23,999 nucleotides of DNA from Bacteroidales bacterium (GCA_024689285.1 JAILDR010000093.1:1-23999), one strand, 5' to 3'; shown: positions 1 through 7,917, counted from the stretch's first letter. Program-made: numbers and translations. The notes: generated by a model from the letters alone, not told the origin.

Positions 1-27
1 GTGGGAAAGTAGCGCGCCGCCCACCCA
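1..27 (+). rRNA. rrf: 5S rRNA, 3' end (partial)
   Basis: The first bases read GTGGGAAAGTAGCGCGCCGC followed by CCACCC. This matches the conserved 3' part of bacterial 5S rRNA (helix IV/V strand GUGGGAgAGUAGgucGCCGCC, remembered from Bacteroides 5S) and ends in a run able to pair with a 5' GGGTGG. A strong terminator follows directly, as expected at the end of an rRNA operon. The 5' three quarters lie outside the window, so the exact 3' end is an estimate. Confidence 0.8.
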
Positions 28-34
28 CAACGGG

Positions 35-75
35 AAGCCTGCTCCGGATTACTGAGCAGGCTTCGCTGTTTTTTT
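35..75 (+). terminator. Rho-independent terminator of the rRNA operon
   Basis: A perfect 10-bp stem AAGCCTGCTC (35-44) / GAGCAGGCTT (54-63) with a 9-nt loop is followed a few bases later by seven Ts (69-75). Its place just after the 5S end fits an rRNA operon terminator. Confidence 0.85.
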
Positions 76-115
76 GCCTCTGCATTATTTTTCTCCCACT
101 TTCATGGATTTTTCC

Positions 116-123
116 TATCTTTG
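116..123 (+). promoter_or_regulatory. Bacteroidota -7 box for yraN
   Basis: TATCTTTG matches the phylum -7 consensus TAnnTTTG. It lies 35 bp before the yraN start codon and after the rRNA terminator, so it would give yraN its own transcript with a leader of roughly 30 nt. I see no clear -33 TTG. Confidence 0.6.
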
Positions 124-158
124 CTCGTTTTTACGAAGCAAGCAATATAATTCCTTTT

Positions 159-518
159 ATGGCAAATACAAACTCTCTTGGGAAAATTGGTGAGGATTTG
201 GCAGCCCAATATCTTATTGACAAAGGCTATATGATTTTGGAGCGTAATTGGCGTGCTTATCGTAAAGAAATTGATATTATTGCTATTGATGGTAAGGATA
301 TTGTTTTTATTGAGGTAAAAACTCGTAATAATAATGTATATGGTGATCCTGAGATGGCTGTCAATCGTAAAAAGCGTGCTCATATTTATGCTGCTGCATC
401 TGCTTATTATTTCCAGCATAAGATCGAATTAGATGTTAGATTTGATATTATTTCTATATTATATCATCATGGTAATCCAGAAATCAATCATATTGAAGAT
501 GCTTTTTTATCAATTTAA
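159..518 (+). CDS. yraN: YraN/UPF0102 family putative endonuclease
   Basis: A 119-residue protein of the UPF0102 (YraN) family, which has a PD-(D/E)XK nuclease-like fold; the biological substrate is not well established. Visible landmarks are the N-terminal G-x-x-GEDLAAQYL stretch (residues 8-19), E37-I-D39, the core strand IVFIEVKTR with E52 and K54, and RFDIISI (94-100). D39, E52 and K54 make up the expected metal/catalytic set. Length is normal for the family. The ATG at 159 is the first start after the promoter box. The gene stands alone between the 5S terminator and a bidirectional terminator. It is strikingly AT-rich, with codons such as AAT, GAT, ATT and TTT far more frequent than in the operons that follow. 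Confidence 0.9.
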   Translation: MANTNSLGKIGEDLAAQYLIDKGYMILERNWRAYRKEIDIIAIDGKDIVFIEVKTRNNNVYGDPEMAVNRKKRAHIYAAASAYYFQHKIELDVRFDIISILYHHGNPEINHIEDAFLSI

Positions 519-525
519 TTTTATT

Positions 526-562
526 AAAAAACGGAAGAGCCAAATGACTCTTCCGTTTTTTT
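526..562. terminator. Bidirectional terminator between yraN and the dipeptidase gene
   Basis: AAAAAACGGAAGAG (526-539) and CTCTTCCGTTTTTT (548-561) form a perfect 14-bp stem with an 8-nt loop and A/T tracts on both sides. It can end both the plus-strand yraN transcript and the minus-strand lpxK operon. Confidence 0.9.
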
Positions 563-578
563 CATACGAATTGTTGTA

Positions 579-1955
579 TTACGCCATTTTTTCGCCTTTA
601 GCAAAATGCTGATAGAAGGCAATGATAGTCTCGATGCCCTTGAAGAAGTGGTCGAGACGGTAGTTTTCGTTGGGAGAGTGGATGGCATCTTCACCGAGAC
701 CGAATCCCATTAGGATGGACTTGATTCCCAGCACTTCCTCGAATCTTGCGATAATCGGGATGGAACCGCCTGATCGCGTCGGGATGGGTAACTTTCCGTA
801 TGTGTCCAAATAGGCTGCTTCGGCGGCCTTGTATGCTGGTAGGTCGATGGAACAAGCATAGGCTTGTCCGCCATGCAATGGCGTGACTTTTACCGTGACA
901 TATTCGGGAGCGTTCTTTTCAAAATAGTCTTTAACCAAAAGGGCAATCTTTTCGTGGTCTTGGTTAGGTACGAGGCGACACGACAGCTTGGCGTATGCTT
1001 TCGAAGGCAGCACGGTCATGGCGCCTTCTCCCGTGTAGCCACCCCACATGCCGCATAGGTCAAAGCTGGGACGTATACCGAGGCGTTCAATCTTGGTGTA
1101 ACCTTTCTCGCCACGCAACGCTTTTGCGCCGATGCTCTTTTTGTAGGCCTCTTCGTTGTATGGTGCCAAGTTAAGCAATTCGCGCTCGCGGGGAGTGCAT
1201 TCCACTACGTCGTCGTAAAAGTGTGGGATGGTGATGTGGTTGTTCTCATCCATGCACTTGGCAATCATCTCGCAAAGCGTGTTGAGTGGGTTGGGCACAC
1301 TGCCTCCGTAAATGCCTGAGTGTAGGTCGATTTGGGCTCCAGTAACTTCTATTTCCCAATAAGTGAGACCGCGTAAGCCTGTGGTAATGCTTGGAATATC
1401 AGTGCCAATCATGGAGGTGTCGGAAACGAGGATGACATCGGCTTTGACCAAGTCCTTATATTCCACAATCCACTTCGAAAGGTTGCCCGAACCGATTTCT
1501 TCTTCTCCTTCGATCATGAATTTCACGTTACAAGGGAGAGTGTTGGTCTTGATCATCGTTTCAAAGGCCTTGGCGTGCATGAACGACTGGCCTTTGTCGT
1601 CGTCGGCACCGCGTGCCCAGATTTTACCGTCTTTGATGACAGGCTCAAACGGGTTGGTGTTCCACAGATCGATGGGGCCGACGGGCATTACGTCATAGTG
1701 TCCGTAAACTAAGATGGTAGGCAGTTTAGGGTCAATGATTTTTTCGCCATAAACGACGGGGTTACCCTCGGTGGGCATGACTTCGGCCTTGTCTGCTCCT
1801 GCGGCAAGGAGGGCCTCGCGCCAGTATTCAGCGCAGCGAATCATATCAGGCTTGTGCTCCGATTCTGAACTGATGGAGGGGATTCTGATTAAGCCACATA
1901 GTTCTTCGAGAAAGCGTACTTTGTTGGCTTCAATGTAATTGTTGGTGATTTGCAT
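579..1955 (-). CDS. M20 family metallopeptidase (dipeptidase)
   Basis: A 458-residue cytosolic M20 (ArgE/DapE/CPG2 type) dizinc peptidase; the family hydrolyses dipeptides or N-acyl amino acids. Metal and catalytic motifs are in order: H86-x-D88 in YGHYDV, the bridging Asp D119 in ARGADDDKG, the general base and metal ligand E152/E153 in EGEEEIGS, the dimerisation-domain motif DLHSGIYGG, and the final metal ligand H426 in GEDAIHSPNE. Length and layout match bacterial M20 dipeptidases rather than the shorter DapE/ArgE. It is the last gene of the lpxK-punA-lpxH operon, starting 17 bp after the lpxH stop, and ends at the bidirectional terminator. The exact peptide substrate cannot be read from sequence. 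Confidence 0.92.
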   Translation of the reverse strand: MQITNNYIEANKVRFLEELCGLIRIPSISSESEHKPDMIRCAEYWREALLAAGADKAEVMPTEGNPVVYGEKIIDPKLPTILVYGHYDVMPVGPIDLWNTNPFEPVIKDGKIWARGADDDKGQSFMHAKAFETMIKTNTLPCNVKFMIEGEEEIGSGNLSKWIVEYKDLVKADVILVSDTSMIGTDIPSITTGLRGLTYWEIEVTGAQIDLHSGIYGGSVPNPLNTLCEMIAKCMDENNHITIPHFYDDVVECTPRERELLNLAPYNEEAYKKSIGAKALRGEKGYTKIERLGIRPSFDLCGMWGGYTGEGAMTVLPSKAYAKLSCRLVPNQDHEKIALLVKDYFEKNAPEYVTVKVTPLHGGQAYACSIDLPAYKAAEAAYLDTYGKLPIPTRSGGSIPIIARFEEVLGIKSILMGFGLGEDAIHSPNENYRLDHFFKGIETIIAFYQHFAKGEKMA

Positions 1956-1972
1956 AATTAATAGTTTTGCAG

Positions 1973-2728
1973 TTATTGTTTTTCAAAGTATTTCAGTTCA
2001 ATGTTGTTTCCATCAAACACCGCGTAGGTAAAATCATAAATCCAATTTCCCACAATGGTCGTGATGGCGTGTTCTCCCGTCTTGTATTGCATGGGTTTGT
2101 GCTGGTGACCGAAGACGAAGAAATCTATGGAGGGGTCAAGTTGGGCTTGCTCTTTAGCGTATTGGTAGAGACGGGTATTCGGAATGTCATTATAGTAGCC
2201 GCGTTCTACCTCGTTTTTGAGTTTCTTCAAACGGTGGCTGTGCGACCATTTCAAGGCTAACCCAATGCTGATGTCGGGATGTAACCACTTGAACATCCAT
2301 TGGTTGAACCTGCACTCGAATACCTTCTTCAGAAATTTGTAGCCCTTGTCGCCAGGCCCTCTGCCGTCACCGTGGACGAGGAAGAACTTCTTTCCTTTGA
2401 TGGTCTTGATGACAGGCTCGCGGTGCAGTTCGATTCCTAATTCGTCATGCAAGTAGCCAAAAGACCAAAGGTCGTGGTTGCCAATAAACATGTGAACGGG
2501 AATGCCCGCATCAGTGAATTCGGCCAACTTGCCTTGCAGCCTGACGAAGCCTTTGGGAATCACGGTCTTGTACTCGAACCAGAAGTCGAACAGATCGCCC
2601 ATCAAATAGAGTTCCTCGCAATCAGGACGAATGCCATCGAGGAAGCGCAACAATTTGCGTTCGCGATTATGGCTGTCTTCAAGCGAAGGGATGCCCAAGT
2701 GGAAGTCCGTGACGAAATAAATGGCCAT
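1973..2728 (-). CDS. lpxH: UDP-2,3-diacylglucosamine diphosphatase
   Basis: A 251-residue calcineurin-like metallophosphoesterase that cleaves UDP-2,3-diacylglucosamine to lipid X and UMP, a step of lipid A synthesis at the inner face of the cytoplasmic membrane. All metal motifs are present: D8-x-H10 (TDFHLG), G-D45-LFDFW, G-N84-H85-D, H119 in VHGDG, and G-H208-x-H210 (FGHQHKP). The LFDFW context is typical of LpxH-type enzymes. Its ATG shares one base with the punA stop (TAATG), implying translational coupling. Another lipid A gene, lpxK, heads the same operon, which supports the assignment over a generic phosphoesterase. Confidence 0.93.
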   Translation of the reverse strand: MAIYFVTDFHLGIPSLEDSHNRERKLLRFLDGIRPDCEELYLMGDLFDFWFEYKTVIPKGFVRLQGKLAEFTDAGIPVHMFIGNHDLWSFGYLHDELGIELHREPVIKTIKGKKFFLVHGDGRGPGDKGYKFLKKVFECRFNQWMFKWLHPDISIGLALKWSHSHRLKKLKNEVERGYYNDIPNTRLYQYAKEQAQLDPSIDFFVFGHQHKPMQYKTGEHAITTIVGNWIYDFTYAVFDGNNIELKYFEKQ

Positions 2729-3564
2729 TAGAGTTGAATTTCAGATGCGCGGCGGATGAGTTCGGTGATAAGGGTGACGAGTTTCGGTCCCACAGCATTC
2801 ACGGCCTGGATGACTTCCTCATGGGTGATGGAGGTTGTGTTGCCTCCGCCGAAGATGTTACCCATGTCAGAGACGATGGACAAGCCGAAAACAGGAAGCT
2901 TCATTTGTCGTGCCACGATGACTTCGGCTGTAGTGGACATACCGATGGTGTCGGCTCCGATGATGCGGAAATAACGGCACTCGGCGGGCGTTTCATAGGT
3001 TGGCCCTGAGGTGGCGCAATAAACGCCATGTTGCACCCAGATACCCTTATCCAAGGCAATCTCGTCGGCCAGCTTGATGAGACGCTTGTCGTAAGGCTCA
3101 CTCATGTCGGGGAACCGCTCGCCGAAACGGTCGTCATGCGGTCCAATCAAGGGATTGGGCATCATGTGTATGTGGTCGGTAATGATCATGATGTCGCCTA
3201 CCTTGAAGGTCGGATTGAGTCCGCCGGAAGCATTGGAGACAATGAGGAATTTGATGCCCAAACGAATCATCATGCGGATAGGCATTGTGATTTCGCTCAT
3301 CGGGTAACCTTCATAATAGTGGAATCGGCCTCGCATGGCGATAACTCGCCTTCCAGCAATGGTGCCAAACAATAATTGTCCGGTATGACCTTTCACCGTT
3401 GAGATAGGGAAGCCGGGCATCTCGGTGTAGTGAATCACATGTTCAACCTTGATGGCACTTGATAATCCGTCAAGTCCCGAACCAAGCACGATACCAATCT
3501 CAGGATTGAAGTGGTTGGTCTTCTGGTTAATGAACTCAACAATGGTGTTTATTTTCTCGTACAT
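2728..3564 (-). CDS. punA: Purine nucleoside phosphorylase, trimeric (PNP I) family
   Basis: A 278-residue low-molecular-mass purine nucleoside phosphorylase, which phosphorolyses purine nucleosides to base and (deoxy)ribose-1-phosphate. Seen are the phosphate-loop Ser29 (VLGSG), H60 (VKGHTG), the MRGRFHYYEG loop (R80, H82, Y84), SNASGGLN, GPTYETPAE with E193, and the GMSTTAEV segment (M209, S210). At the position of human Asn243 the protein has Asp233 (SIVSDMGN), which may widen base preference. The start overlaps the lpxK 3' end by 29 nt, and the stop overlaps the lpxH start by 1 nt, so the gene is embedded in a lipid A operon. Confidence 0.94.
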   Translation of the reverse strand: MYEKINTIVEFINQKTNHFNPEIGIVLGSGLDGLSSAIKVEHVIHYTEMPGFPISTVKGHTGQLLFGTIAGRRVIAMRGRFHYYEGYPMSEITMPIRMMIRLGIKFLIVSNASGGLNPTFKVGDIMIITDHIHMMPNPLIGPHDDRFGERFPDMSEPYDKRLIKLADEIALDKGIWVQHGVYCATSGPTYETPAECRYFRIIGADTIGMSTTAEVIVARQMKLPVFGLSIVSDMGNIFGGGNTTSITHEEVIQAVNAVGPKLVTLITELIRRASEIQL

Positions 3565-4585
3565 AGTTCAAGATTTCTTCGTTAAACTGTTTTTCTTCAT
3601 GGAAACGCACGCTGATAGGCTGAACCAACAGCGGTATGGCTTTCAACTGACAAAGATAAGGAGAATTTGTCAATCGCGCGGCATCTTTTTCCGTTGTTAT
3701 GATGATTTTTTGTTCCCCTTGCATGGATTGAAAACGTTTGATGATTTGTTTTATTTCCTTTTCACCGTAAGGGTGATGGTCGGCAAATGTTAAAGTCTCA
3801 AGCCTATGAAACTGTTGGGAGAGCTTCTCAATCAAAGGCTTGGGATGGGCGATGCCGCAAAACAGCAAGGCCGAATCAGCTTTGCTAAGTTCAAAATGCA
3901 TTGCTGTTTTGCTCATGGGTCTCAATGGTTCGTATTCCAGGTAGGAGAAGAACACTTTTTGATGTTTTTTGGGTTTCAGCCTTTTGATGGTCTGTGCCTT
4001 GTTTTCTTCTGATAGAACTATAGGCGATTTGCTGACCACAATGACATCAGCCCGTTGTGCAGCCCGTCTTACATCGCGCAAGGTGCCTGTTGGGAAGAGG
4101 AAGTCGTTGCAATACAGATGATGGTATTCGGTGAGCAGGAGGTTTAATCCCACTTTGAGGCTTCTGTGTTGGAACGCATCGTCAAGCAGGACTACGTCAG
4201 GGGCGACTTTGCCCCAGAGTAGTTTCCGTACGCCATCAACGCGGTTTTCATCCACAGCGACTTGAATGTCTGGAAACTTATGGTAGTATTGTAAAGGCTC
4301 GTCACCTATGCTTCTGCTGGTGCTTTGGCTGTCGGCACGTTGGAAGCCTTTGGTTGTCCTTCCATATCCTCGGCTGAGGGTAGCTACTTTATAGGTGTCT
4401 TTTAATAGCTTGATGAGGTATTCCACGGTGGGTGTTTTGCCCGTTCCTCCGAGGTTGAGATTGCCTACACCGATAGTGGGGTAATCAAAACGCAAAGATT
4501 TTAAGAAGTGGCAGTCATATAGTTTGTGTCTGACTGTCAGCATGATGGAGTAGAGGAACGATATGGGCCAAAGCAAAATTCTCAT
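3536..4585 (-). CDS. lpxK: Tetraacyldisaccharide 4'-kinase
   Basis: A 349-residue LpxK, which phosphorylates the 4' position of the tetraacyl-disaccharide-1-phosphate lipid A precursor at the inner membrane. The Walker A GGTGKT is at 46-51 within VGNLNLGGTGKTP. Further landmarks are SRGYGR (71-76), IGDEP (93-97, with the catalytic-region Asp) and LLDDAFQHR (133-141). The N-terminus is a hydrophobic membrane-anchoring helix (RILLWPISFLYSIML). It is the first gene of a four-gene minus-strand operon; its 3' end overlaps punA by 29 nt. Only 10 bp separate its ATG from a good -7 box, so the leader would be only a few bases long. Confidence 0.94.
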   Translation of the reverse strand: MRILLWPISFLYSIMLTVRHKLYDCHFLKSLRFDYPTIGVGNLNLGGTGKTPTVEYLIKLLKDTYKVATLSRGYGRTTKGFQRADSQSTSRSIGDEPLQYYHKFPDIQVAVDENRVDGVRKLLWGKVAPDVVLLDDAFQHRSLKVGLNLLLTEYHHLYCNDFLFPTGTLRDVRRAAQRADVIVVSKSPIVLSEENKAQTIKRLKPKKHQKVFFSYLEYEPLRPMSKTAMHFELSKADSALLFCGIAHPKPLIEKLSQQFHRLETLTFADHHPYGEKEIKQIIKRFQSMQGEQKIIITTEKDAARLTNSPYLCQLKAIPLLVQPISVRFHEEKQFNEEILNYVRENKHHC

Positions 4586-4595
4586 AAACAGGGGT

Positions 4596-4603
4596 CAAAA
4601 TTA
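4596..4603 (-). promoter_or_regulatory. -7 box for the lpxK operon
   Basis: Read on the minus strand this is TAATTTTG, a full TAnnTTTG match, ending 10 bp before the lpxK ATG. If the box is centred at -7, the transcript would start about 7 nt before the start codon. It is divergent from the box at 4616-4623. Confidence 0.6.
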
Positions 4604-4615
4604 GACATTTTTTCC

Positions 4616-4623
4616 TAATTTTG
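4616..4623 (+). promoter_or_regulatory. -7 box for the DUF34 gene
   Basis: TAATTTTG on the plus strand, 18 bp before the ATG at 4642. Together with the minus-strand copy at 4596-4603 the same octamer occurs in both orientations within 28 bp, so the two promoters must compete for space. Confidence 0.6.
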
Positions 4624-4641
4624 AGCCTCAATTTTGAAATT

Positions 4642-5436
4642 ATGACCGTAAAAGACATTTTGAACTGCATCACTGAGGTGGCGCCGCTGCATTGGCAAGA
4701 GCATTACGACAATGCGGGCTTGCAAGTGGGCGACCTCAATGCCGAAGCTCATAAAGCTTTGATTTGCCTGGATATTACCGAAGAGATTGTTGATGAGGCT
4801 GTAGATAAGGGATGCGACCTTATCGTCAGCCATCATCCTTTGATTTTTCACGGACTGAAGCACCTTACGCCAGAGACTTATATCGAACGCGCCGTGATGA
4901 AAGCCGTGAAGCACGACATCGCTTTGATGTGTATGCATACCAACTTGGATAACAGCTATCTGGGCGTGAGCCGCGTTCTCTCGGAAAGACTGGGATTGAA
5001 GAATCTGTGTCTCTTACAGCCTTCAGGGTTGGAGCCTGAGGTTTGTGGCGCGGGCATGATTGGTGAACTTGAGCATCCGATGGAGGAGACTGAATTCCTG
5101 CGCCATGTGTCGGATGCTATCGGCTCGCCTTGTCTACGACATTCCGCATTGACGGGGAGAAAAATTCAGAAAGTCGCGCTGTGTGGAGGCTCGGGAAGTC
5201 CTTTTATGGGCGATGCGCTGAGGAATCATGCCGACGCTTATCTCACCGCCGACATTAAATACCACGATTTTTTTGTTCCGGAAGGCAACATTTTATTGAT
5301 TGATGGTGGACATTTTGAGACCGAACAGTTTACCAAAGAATTATTATATGACTTGATTAGGAAAAATTTTCCTACCTTTGCAGCCGAAATCGCTGAAACA
5401 AGGACAAATGCGGTGTATTATTTTGTAAAAAATTAG
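4642..5436 (+). CDS. DUF34/Nif3-like dinuclear metal-binding protein (GTP cyclohydrolase 1 type 2 homologue)
   Basis: A 264-residue member of the DUF34 (NIF3/YbgI/YqfO) family, which forms hexameric toroids with a dinuclear metal site; the true reaction is unsettled despite the 'GTP cyclohydrolase 1 type 2' name. Landmarks are HYDNAGLQVGD (21-31), the SHHPLIFHGLK metal motif (H64, H65), the MCMHTNLDNS segment, and C-terminal GGHFETEQF, whose His and Glu complete the site. This is the short form, without the long inserted domain found in YqfO-type members. I chose the ATG at 4642 over an in-frame TTG at 4621 because the TTG lies inside the promoter box and family members begin at this MTVKDIL position. 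The zinc-ribbon gene follows 11 bp downstream, a common pairing in this phylum. Confidence 0.9.
   Translation: MTVKDILNCITEVAPLHWQEHYDNAGLQVGDLNAEAHKALICLDITEEIVDEAVDKGCDLIVSHHPLIFHGLKHLTPETYIERAVMKAVKHDIALMCMHTNLDNSYLGVSRVLSERLGLKNLCLLQPSGLEPEVCGAGMIGELEHPMEETEFLRHVSDAIGSPCLRHSALTGRKIQKVALCGGSGSPFMGDALRNHADAYLTADIKYHDFFVPEGNILLIDGGHFETEQFTKELLYDLIRKNFPTFAAEIAETRTNAVYYFVKN
5373..5380 (+). promoter_or_regulatory. Possible internal promoter for the zinc-ribbon gene
   Basis: TACCTTTG is a full -7 match inside the 3' end of the DUF34 gene, 67 bp before the next ATG, with a TTG at 5354-5356 about 16 bp upstream. It could give the zinc-ribbon protein independent expression; it may also be chance inside coding sequence. 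Confidence 0.4.
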
Positions 5437-5447
5437 AAATCAACAAT

Positions 5448-6386
5448 ATGGCTAAAAAAGTTAATACAGAAGTCGCCGAGGTTGAGAAAAATGCCGAGGT
5501 GAAAGAGGTCAAGAAGACCGCGAAGAAGTCCACGAAAACAGTGGCAGAAGAGTCTGTCGCAGAAGAACCTGTCGTGGAAGATGTCAAGGAACAAGTGCAA
5601 GAAGACAAGACGGAAAACATCGCTGCGCCCGTTGCTGAGGTGCCGGTGGAAGTGAGTGTCGAGCAAAAGCTTGTTGCGCTCTACACATTGCAGCAGGTGG
5701 ACTCAAAGATTGATGAAATCCGTGCCTATCGTGGCAACCTGCCGCTCGAAATCCAGGATCTGGAAGATGAAATCGCGGGTTTGGAGACGCGTATTGCCAA
5801 CTTCAAGGCTGACGTCAAAAAGTACCAACGTGAAGTTGCTGACTATAAAATCAAAATCAAGGAGACTGAGGCTTTGGTCAAGAAATATGAAGAACAGCAG
5901 AACAATGTTCGCAACAACCGCGAATATGACTCGTTGACCAAGGAAATCGAATATCAGAATCTTGATATCGTGCTGTCAGAGAAACGTATTCGCGAGGCTA
6001 CGGCAAAGGCTGCCGATGTTGAAGTCAAAGTGAGTGAGGCCCAGCAGCACCTTGAGGAATTGAAATCATCCTTGAAGGAAAAGAAAGACGAATTGAGTTC
6101 GCTTGTAGAGGGCACTGAGAAGGAGGAAGAACAACTCCTGCAACGTTCGGCTGAATGTGAGAAGTTGGTGGAAGACCGCCTGCTGGTAGCCTACAAGCGC
6201 ATTCGCAAGAACGCCCGCAACGGCTTGGCGGTGGTCGGCATCTTTGATGAAGCCTGCGGGGGCTGCTTCAACCGTATTCCTCCGCAACACCAACTCGACA
6301 TCTGCACGCACAAGAAGATTATCGTCTGTGAATACTGCGGACGTATCCTTGTCGACAAAGGCATCATTGCGCAATACAATGCCTGA
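5448..6386 (+). CDS. C4-type zinc-ribbon coiled-coil protein (DUF164 family)
   Basis: A 312-residue protein ending in a C4 zinc ribbon: C270-GG-C273 and C294-EY-C297, the signature of the DUF164/zf-RING_7 family, which is thought to bind nucleic acids but has no firm function. Residues ~75-260 are rich in Glu, Lys, Leu and Gln with heptad-like spacing and should form a long antiparallel coiled coil (NNREYDSLTKEIEYQN in the middle is family-typical). Residues 1-70 are an added low-complexity tail rich in Ala, Val, Glu and Lys (acidic/basic mix), probably disordered. It is probably co-transcribed with the DUF34 gene 11 bp upstream and ends at the hairpin at 6421-6449. Confidence 0.88.
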   Translation: MAKKVNTEVAEVEKNAEVKEVKKTAKKSTKTVAEESVAEEPVVEDVKEQVQEDKTENIAAPVAEVPVEVSVEQKLVALYTLQQVDSKIDEIRAYRGNLPLEIQDLEDEIAGLETRIANFKADVKKYQREVADYKIKIKETEALVKKYEEQQNNVRNNREYDSLTKEIEYQNLDIVLSEKRIREATAKAADVEVKVSEAQQHLEELKSSLKEKKDELSSLVEGTEKEEEQLLQRSAECEKLVEDRLLVAYKRIRKNARNGLAVVGIFDEACGGCFNRIPPQHQLDICTHKKIIVCEYCGRILVDKGIIAQYNA

Positions 6387-6420
6387 TGAAATAAAAAGCA
6401 GATAAGTTTCTGTTATTAAT

Positions 6421-6449
6421 AAAAGGGCTGTCTTTCGGCAGCCCTTTAA
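6421..6449. terminator. Hairpin between convergent genes
   Basis: AAAGGGCTG (6422-6430) and CAGCCCTTT (6439-6447) form a 9-bp stem with an 8-nt loop, flanked by A and T on both sides. It lies between the zinc-ribbon and porin stop codons and can serve both strands, though the T tract is short. Confidence 0.7.
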
Positions 6450-6456
6450 TGTTTTG

Positions 6457-7905
6457 TTAGAAGCGCAATCTCAGTGTGGCAACCGCTAAACTGCGCCATT
6501 GGCTTTGCGCAACGGGTTCGATGCCTAATGGACCAGCGTCGTAGAGTGTGTATTGTCGCTTACCGTGGGTGAGCTCGTAGGCGAGATCAAGGGTGGTGAT
6601 GGATCCTAAGGGCAGGCTGATGCCTATCGAGGCTTTCTTGACGCTGCCGTTTGGTTTGCCCAAGCCAAAGGGACTGCCATAGTAGCCCGTGCCCAACCTA
6701 AGGTAGGAATTATTGATTTGCCATTCGGTGCCAATACGGAAGTTGCACGTGTGACCGTAGGTTGCTTTAATATCTTTGTTTACAGTACTATAGTCGTAAT
6801 CTTCGGCGAAGAATTGCATGGCTCCAAAATTGGCATATTCCGCGTCGAAGCTGATGATGCCGCTTTGCCCTATGACGAAAGCCAGGCTGCCCAGACATTT
6901 CAGGGGGCTGACGAACCTGTATTCGTAGGATGTTTTGGGACTGATGTTTTTTCGCGTTATCCACTGGATTTGGGATTCTGTTGCCGTTTGCCAAGATTCA
7001 TCAAATGCATAGATTGAAGGCGAATGGAAGGCGGCACCAATACGCAGCCAGGGGTTAGCGTGCCAAATGATTCCGATTTTGCCATTGATGCCTACGCCCG
7101 AAGAACTGAGCTCTTCGGAGAAGGTCCATTGGTTGAAGTCGGTTTCAACAGGGGAGTGGTCGGGCATGGATTCAGTGTATTCGCTTGTGCCGAATCGCTT
7201 GAGGCGGGCAAGGTTTAAGCTGGCTCCGATGAAGAAGCGGTCGAAGTAATTGGCGCTGTAGCCAAAAGCCCATTCTTCAGAACGGCCTTTGAAGCCCTGC
7301 TCAAAGCTTTGGACGACACCGCCCTGTGGGACGGGACTGGTGTAGTACCCTTGGGCATCAAGGTTGATGAGATAAGTGTTCCATGCCGGGAATACGGTGT
7401 AGGCAAAATAGTCGTCCAATTCATCGGGACTATAACCGTCAATTTGCGTGAGGTAATCGTCGATTTTTGAACTGGTTGGGTTGAGTCCTCTGGCGTTGGT
7501 GTGTATGTTGTAGTCGTTGGTGCGGGTGAGACTGATGCAAAACTGGGAGTAACGCAGAGGCTTGTAGTTGCTTTTTTCGCGGCTGTATACATAGCCGATG
7601 TTGGGTAAGGAGACGCTGATTTTGTTGCCGTTGGCTTCTGTCCCGTAGTATGTTGACCTGTTGTAATTGTCAGCGAAACTGATTGAAGCTGACAATTCGC
7701 TGCTGCGATAGAGTCCCATGCCGGCCGGGTTGATGCTGATGGCGGTCATGTCGCCTCCGACGGCACCCATCGCGTTGCCCATTCCCAAGGCCTTGGCTGT
7801 GCCTTGATAATGGTTTTGGGAAAACCTCCAGGCGTCTTCTCCGCTTTGTGCTGCCAGCGTGGTTGTGAACAGGGCGAGTATTAGGGTTGCTATTGTTTTC
7901 TTCAT
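6457..7905 (-). CDS. OmpP1/FadL/TodX-type outer membrane transport protein
   Basis: A 482-residue outer-membrane beta-barrel of the FadL type; the family moves hydrophobic compounds such as long-chain fatty acids across the outer membrane. It starts with a signal peptide (MKKTIATLILALFTTTLAAQ, cleavage about after residue 19). The N-terminal part contains the family-like GTAKALGMGNAMGAVGGDMT and AISINPAGMGLYRSSE, the NPAG motif being diagnostic. The rest alternates in beta-strand fashion with many Tyr, Phe, Gly and Ser, and the protein ends TLRLRF, an aromatic C-terminal strand suited to BAM insertion. A promoter box lies inside the upstream hairpin. The substrate is unknown; database names such as 'hemin receptor' for relatives are not supported by anything here. 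Confidence 0.88.
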   Translation of the reverse strand: MKKTIATLILALFTTTLAAQSGEDAWRFSQNHYQGTAKALGMGNAMGAVGGDMTAISINPAGMGLYRSSELSASISFADNYNRSTYYGTEANGNKISVSLPNIGYVYSREKSNYKPLRYSQFCISLTRTNDYNIHTNARGLNPTSSKIDDYLTQIDGYSPDELDDYFAYTVFPAWNTYLINLDAQGYYTSPVPQGGVVQSFEQGFKGRSEEWAFGYSANYFDRFFIGASLNLARLKRFGTSEYTESMPDHSPVETDFNQWTFSEELSSSGVGINGKIGIIWHANPWLRIGAAFHSPSIYAFDESWQTATESQIQWITRKNISPKTSYEYRFVSPLKCLGSLAFVIGQSGIISFDAEYANFGAMQFFAEDYDYSTVNKDIKATYGHTCNFRIGTEWQINNSYLRLGTGYYGSPFGLGKPNGSVKKASIGISLPLGSITTLDLAYELTHGKRQYTLYDAGPLGIEPVAQSQWRSLAVATLRLRF

Positions 7906-7917
7906 GATGGTTCAATT

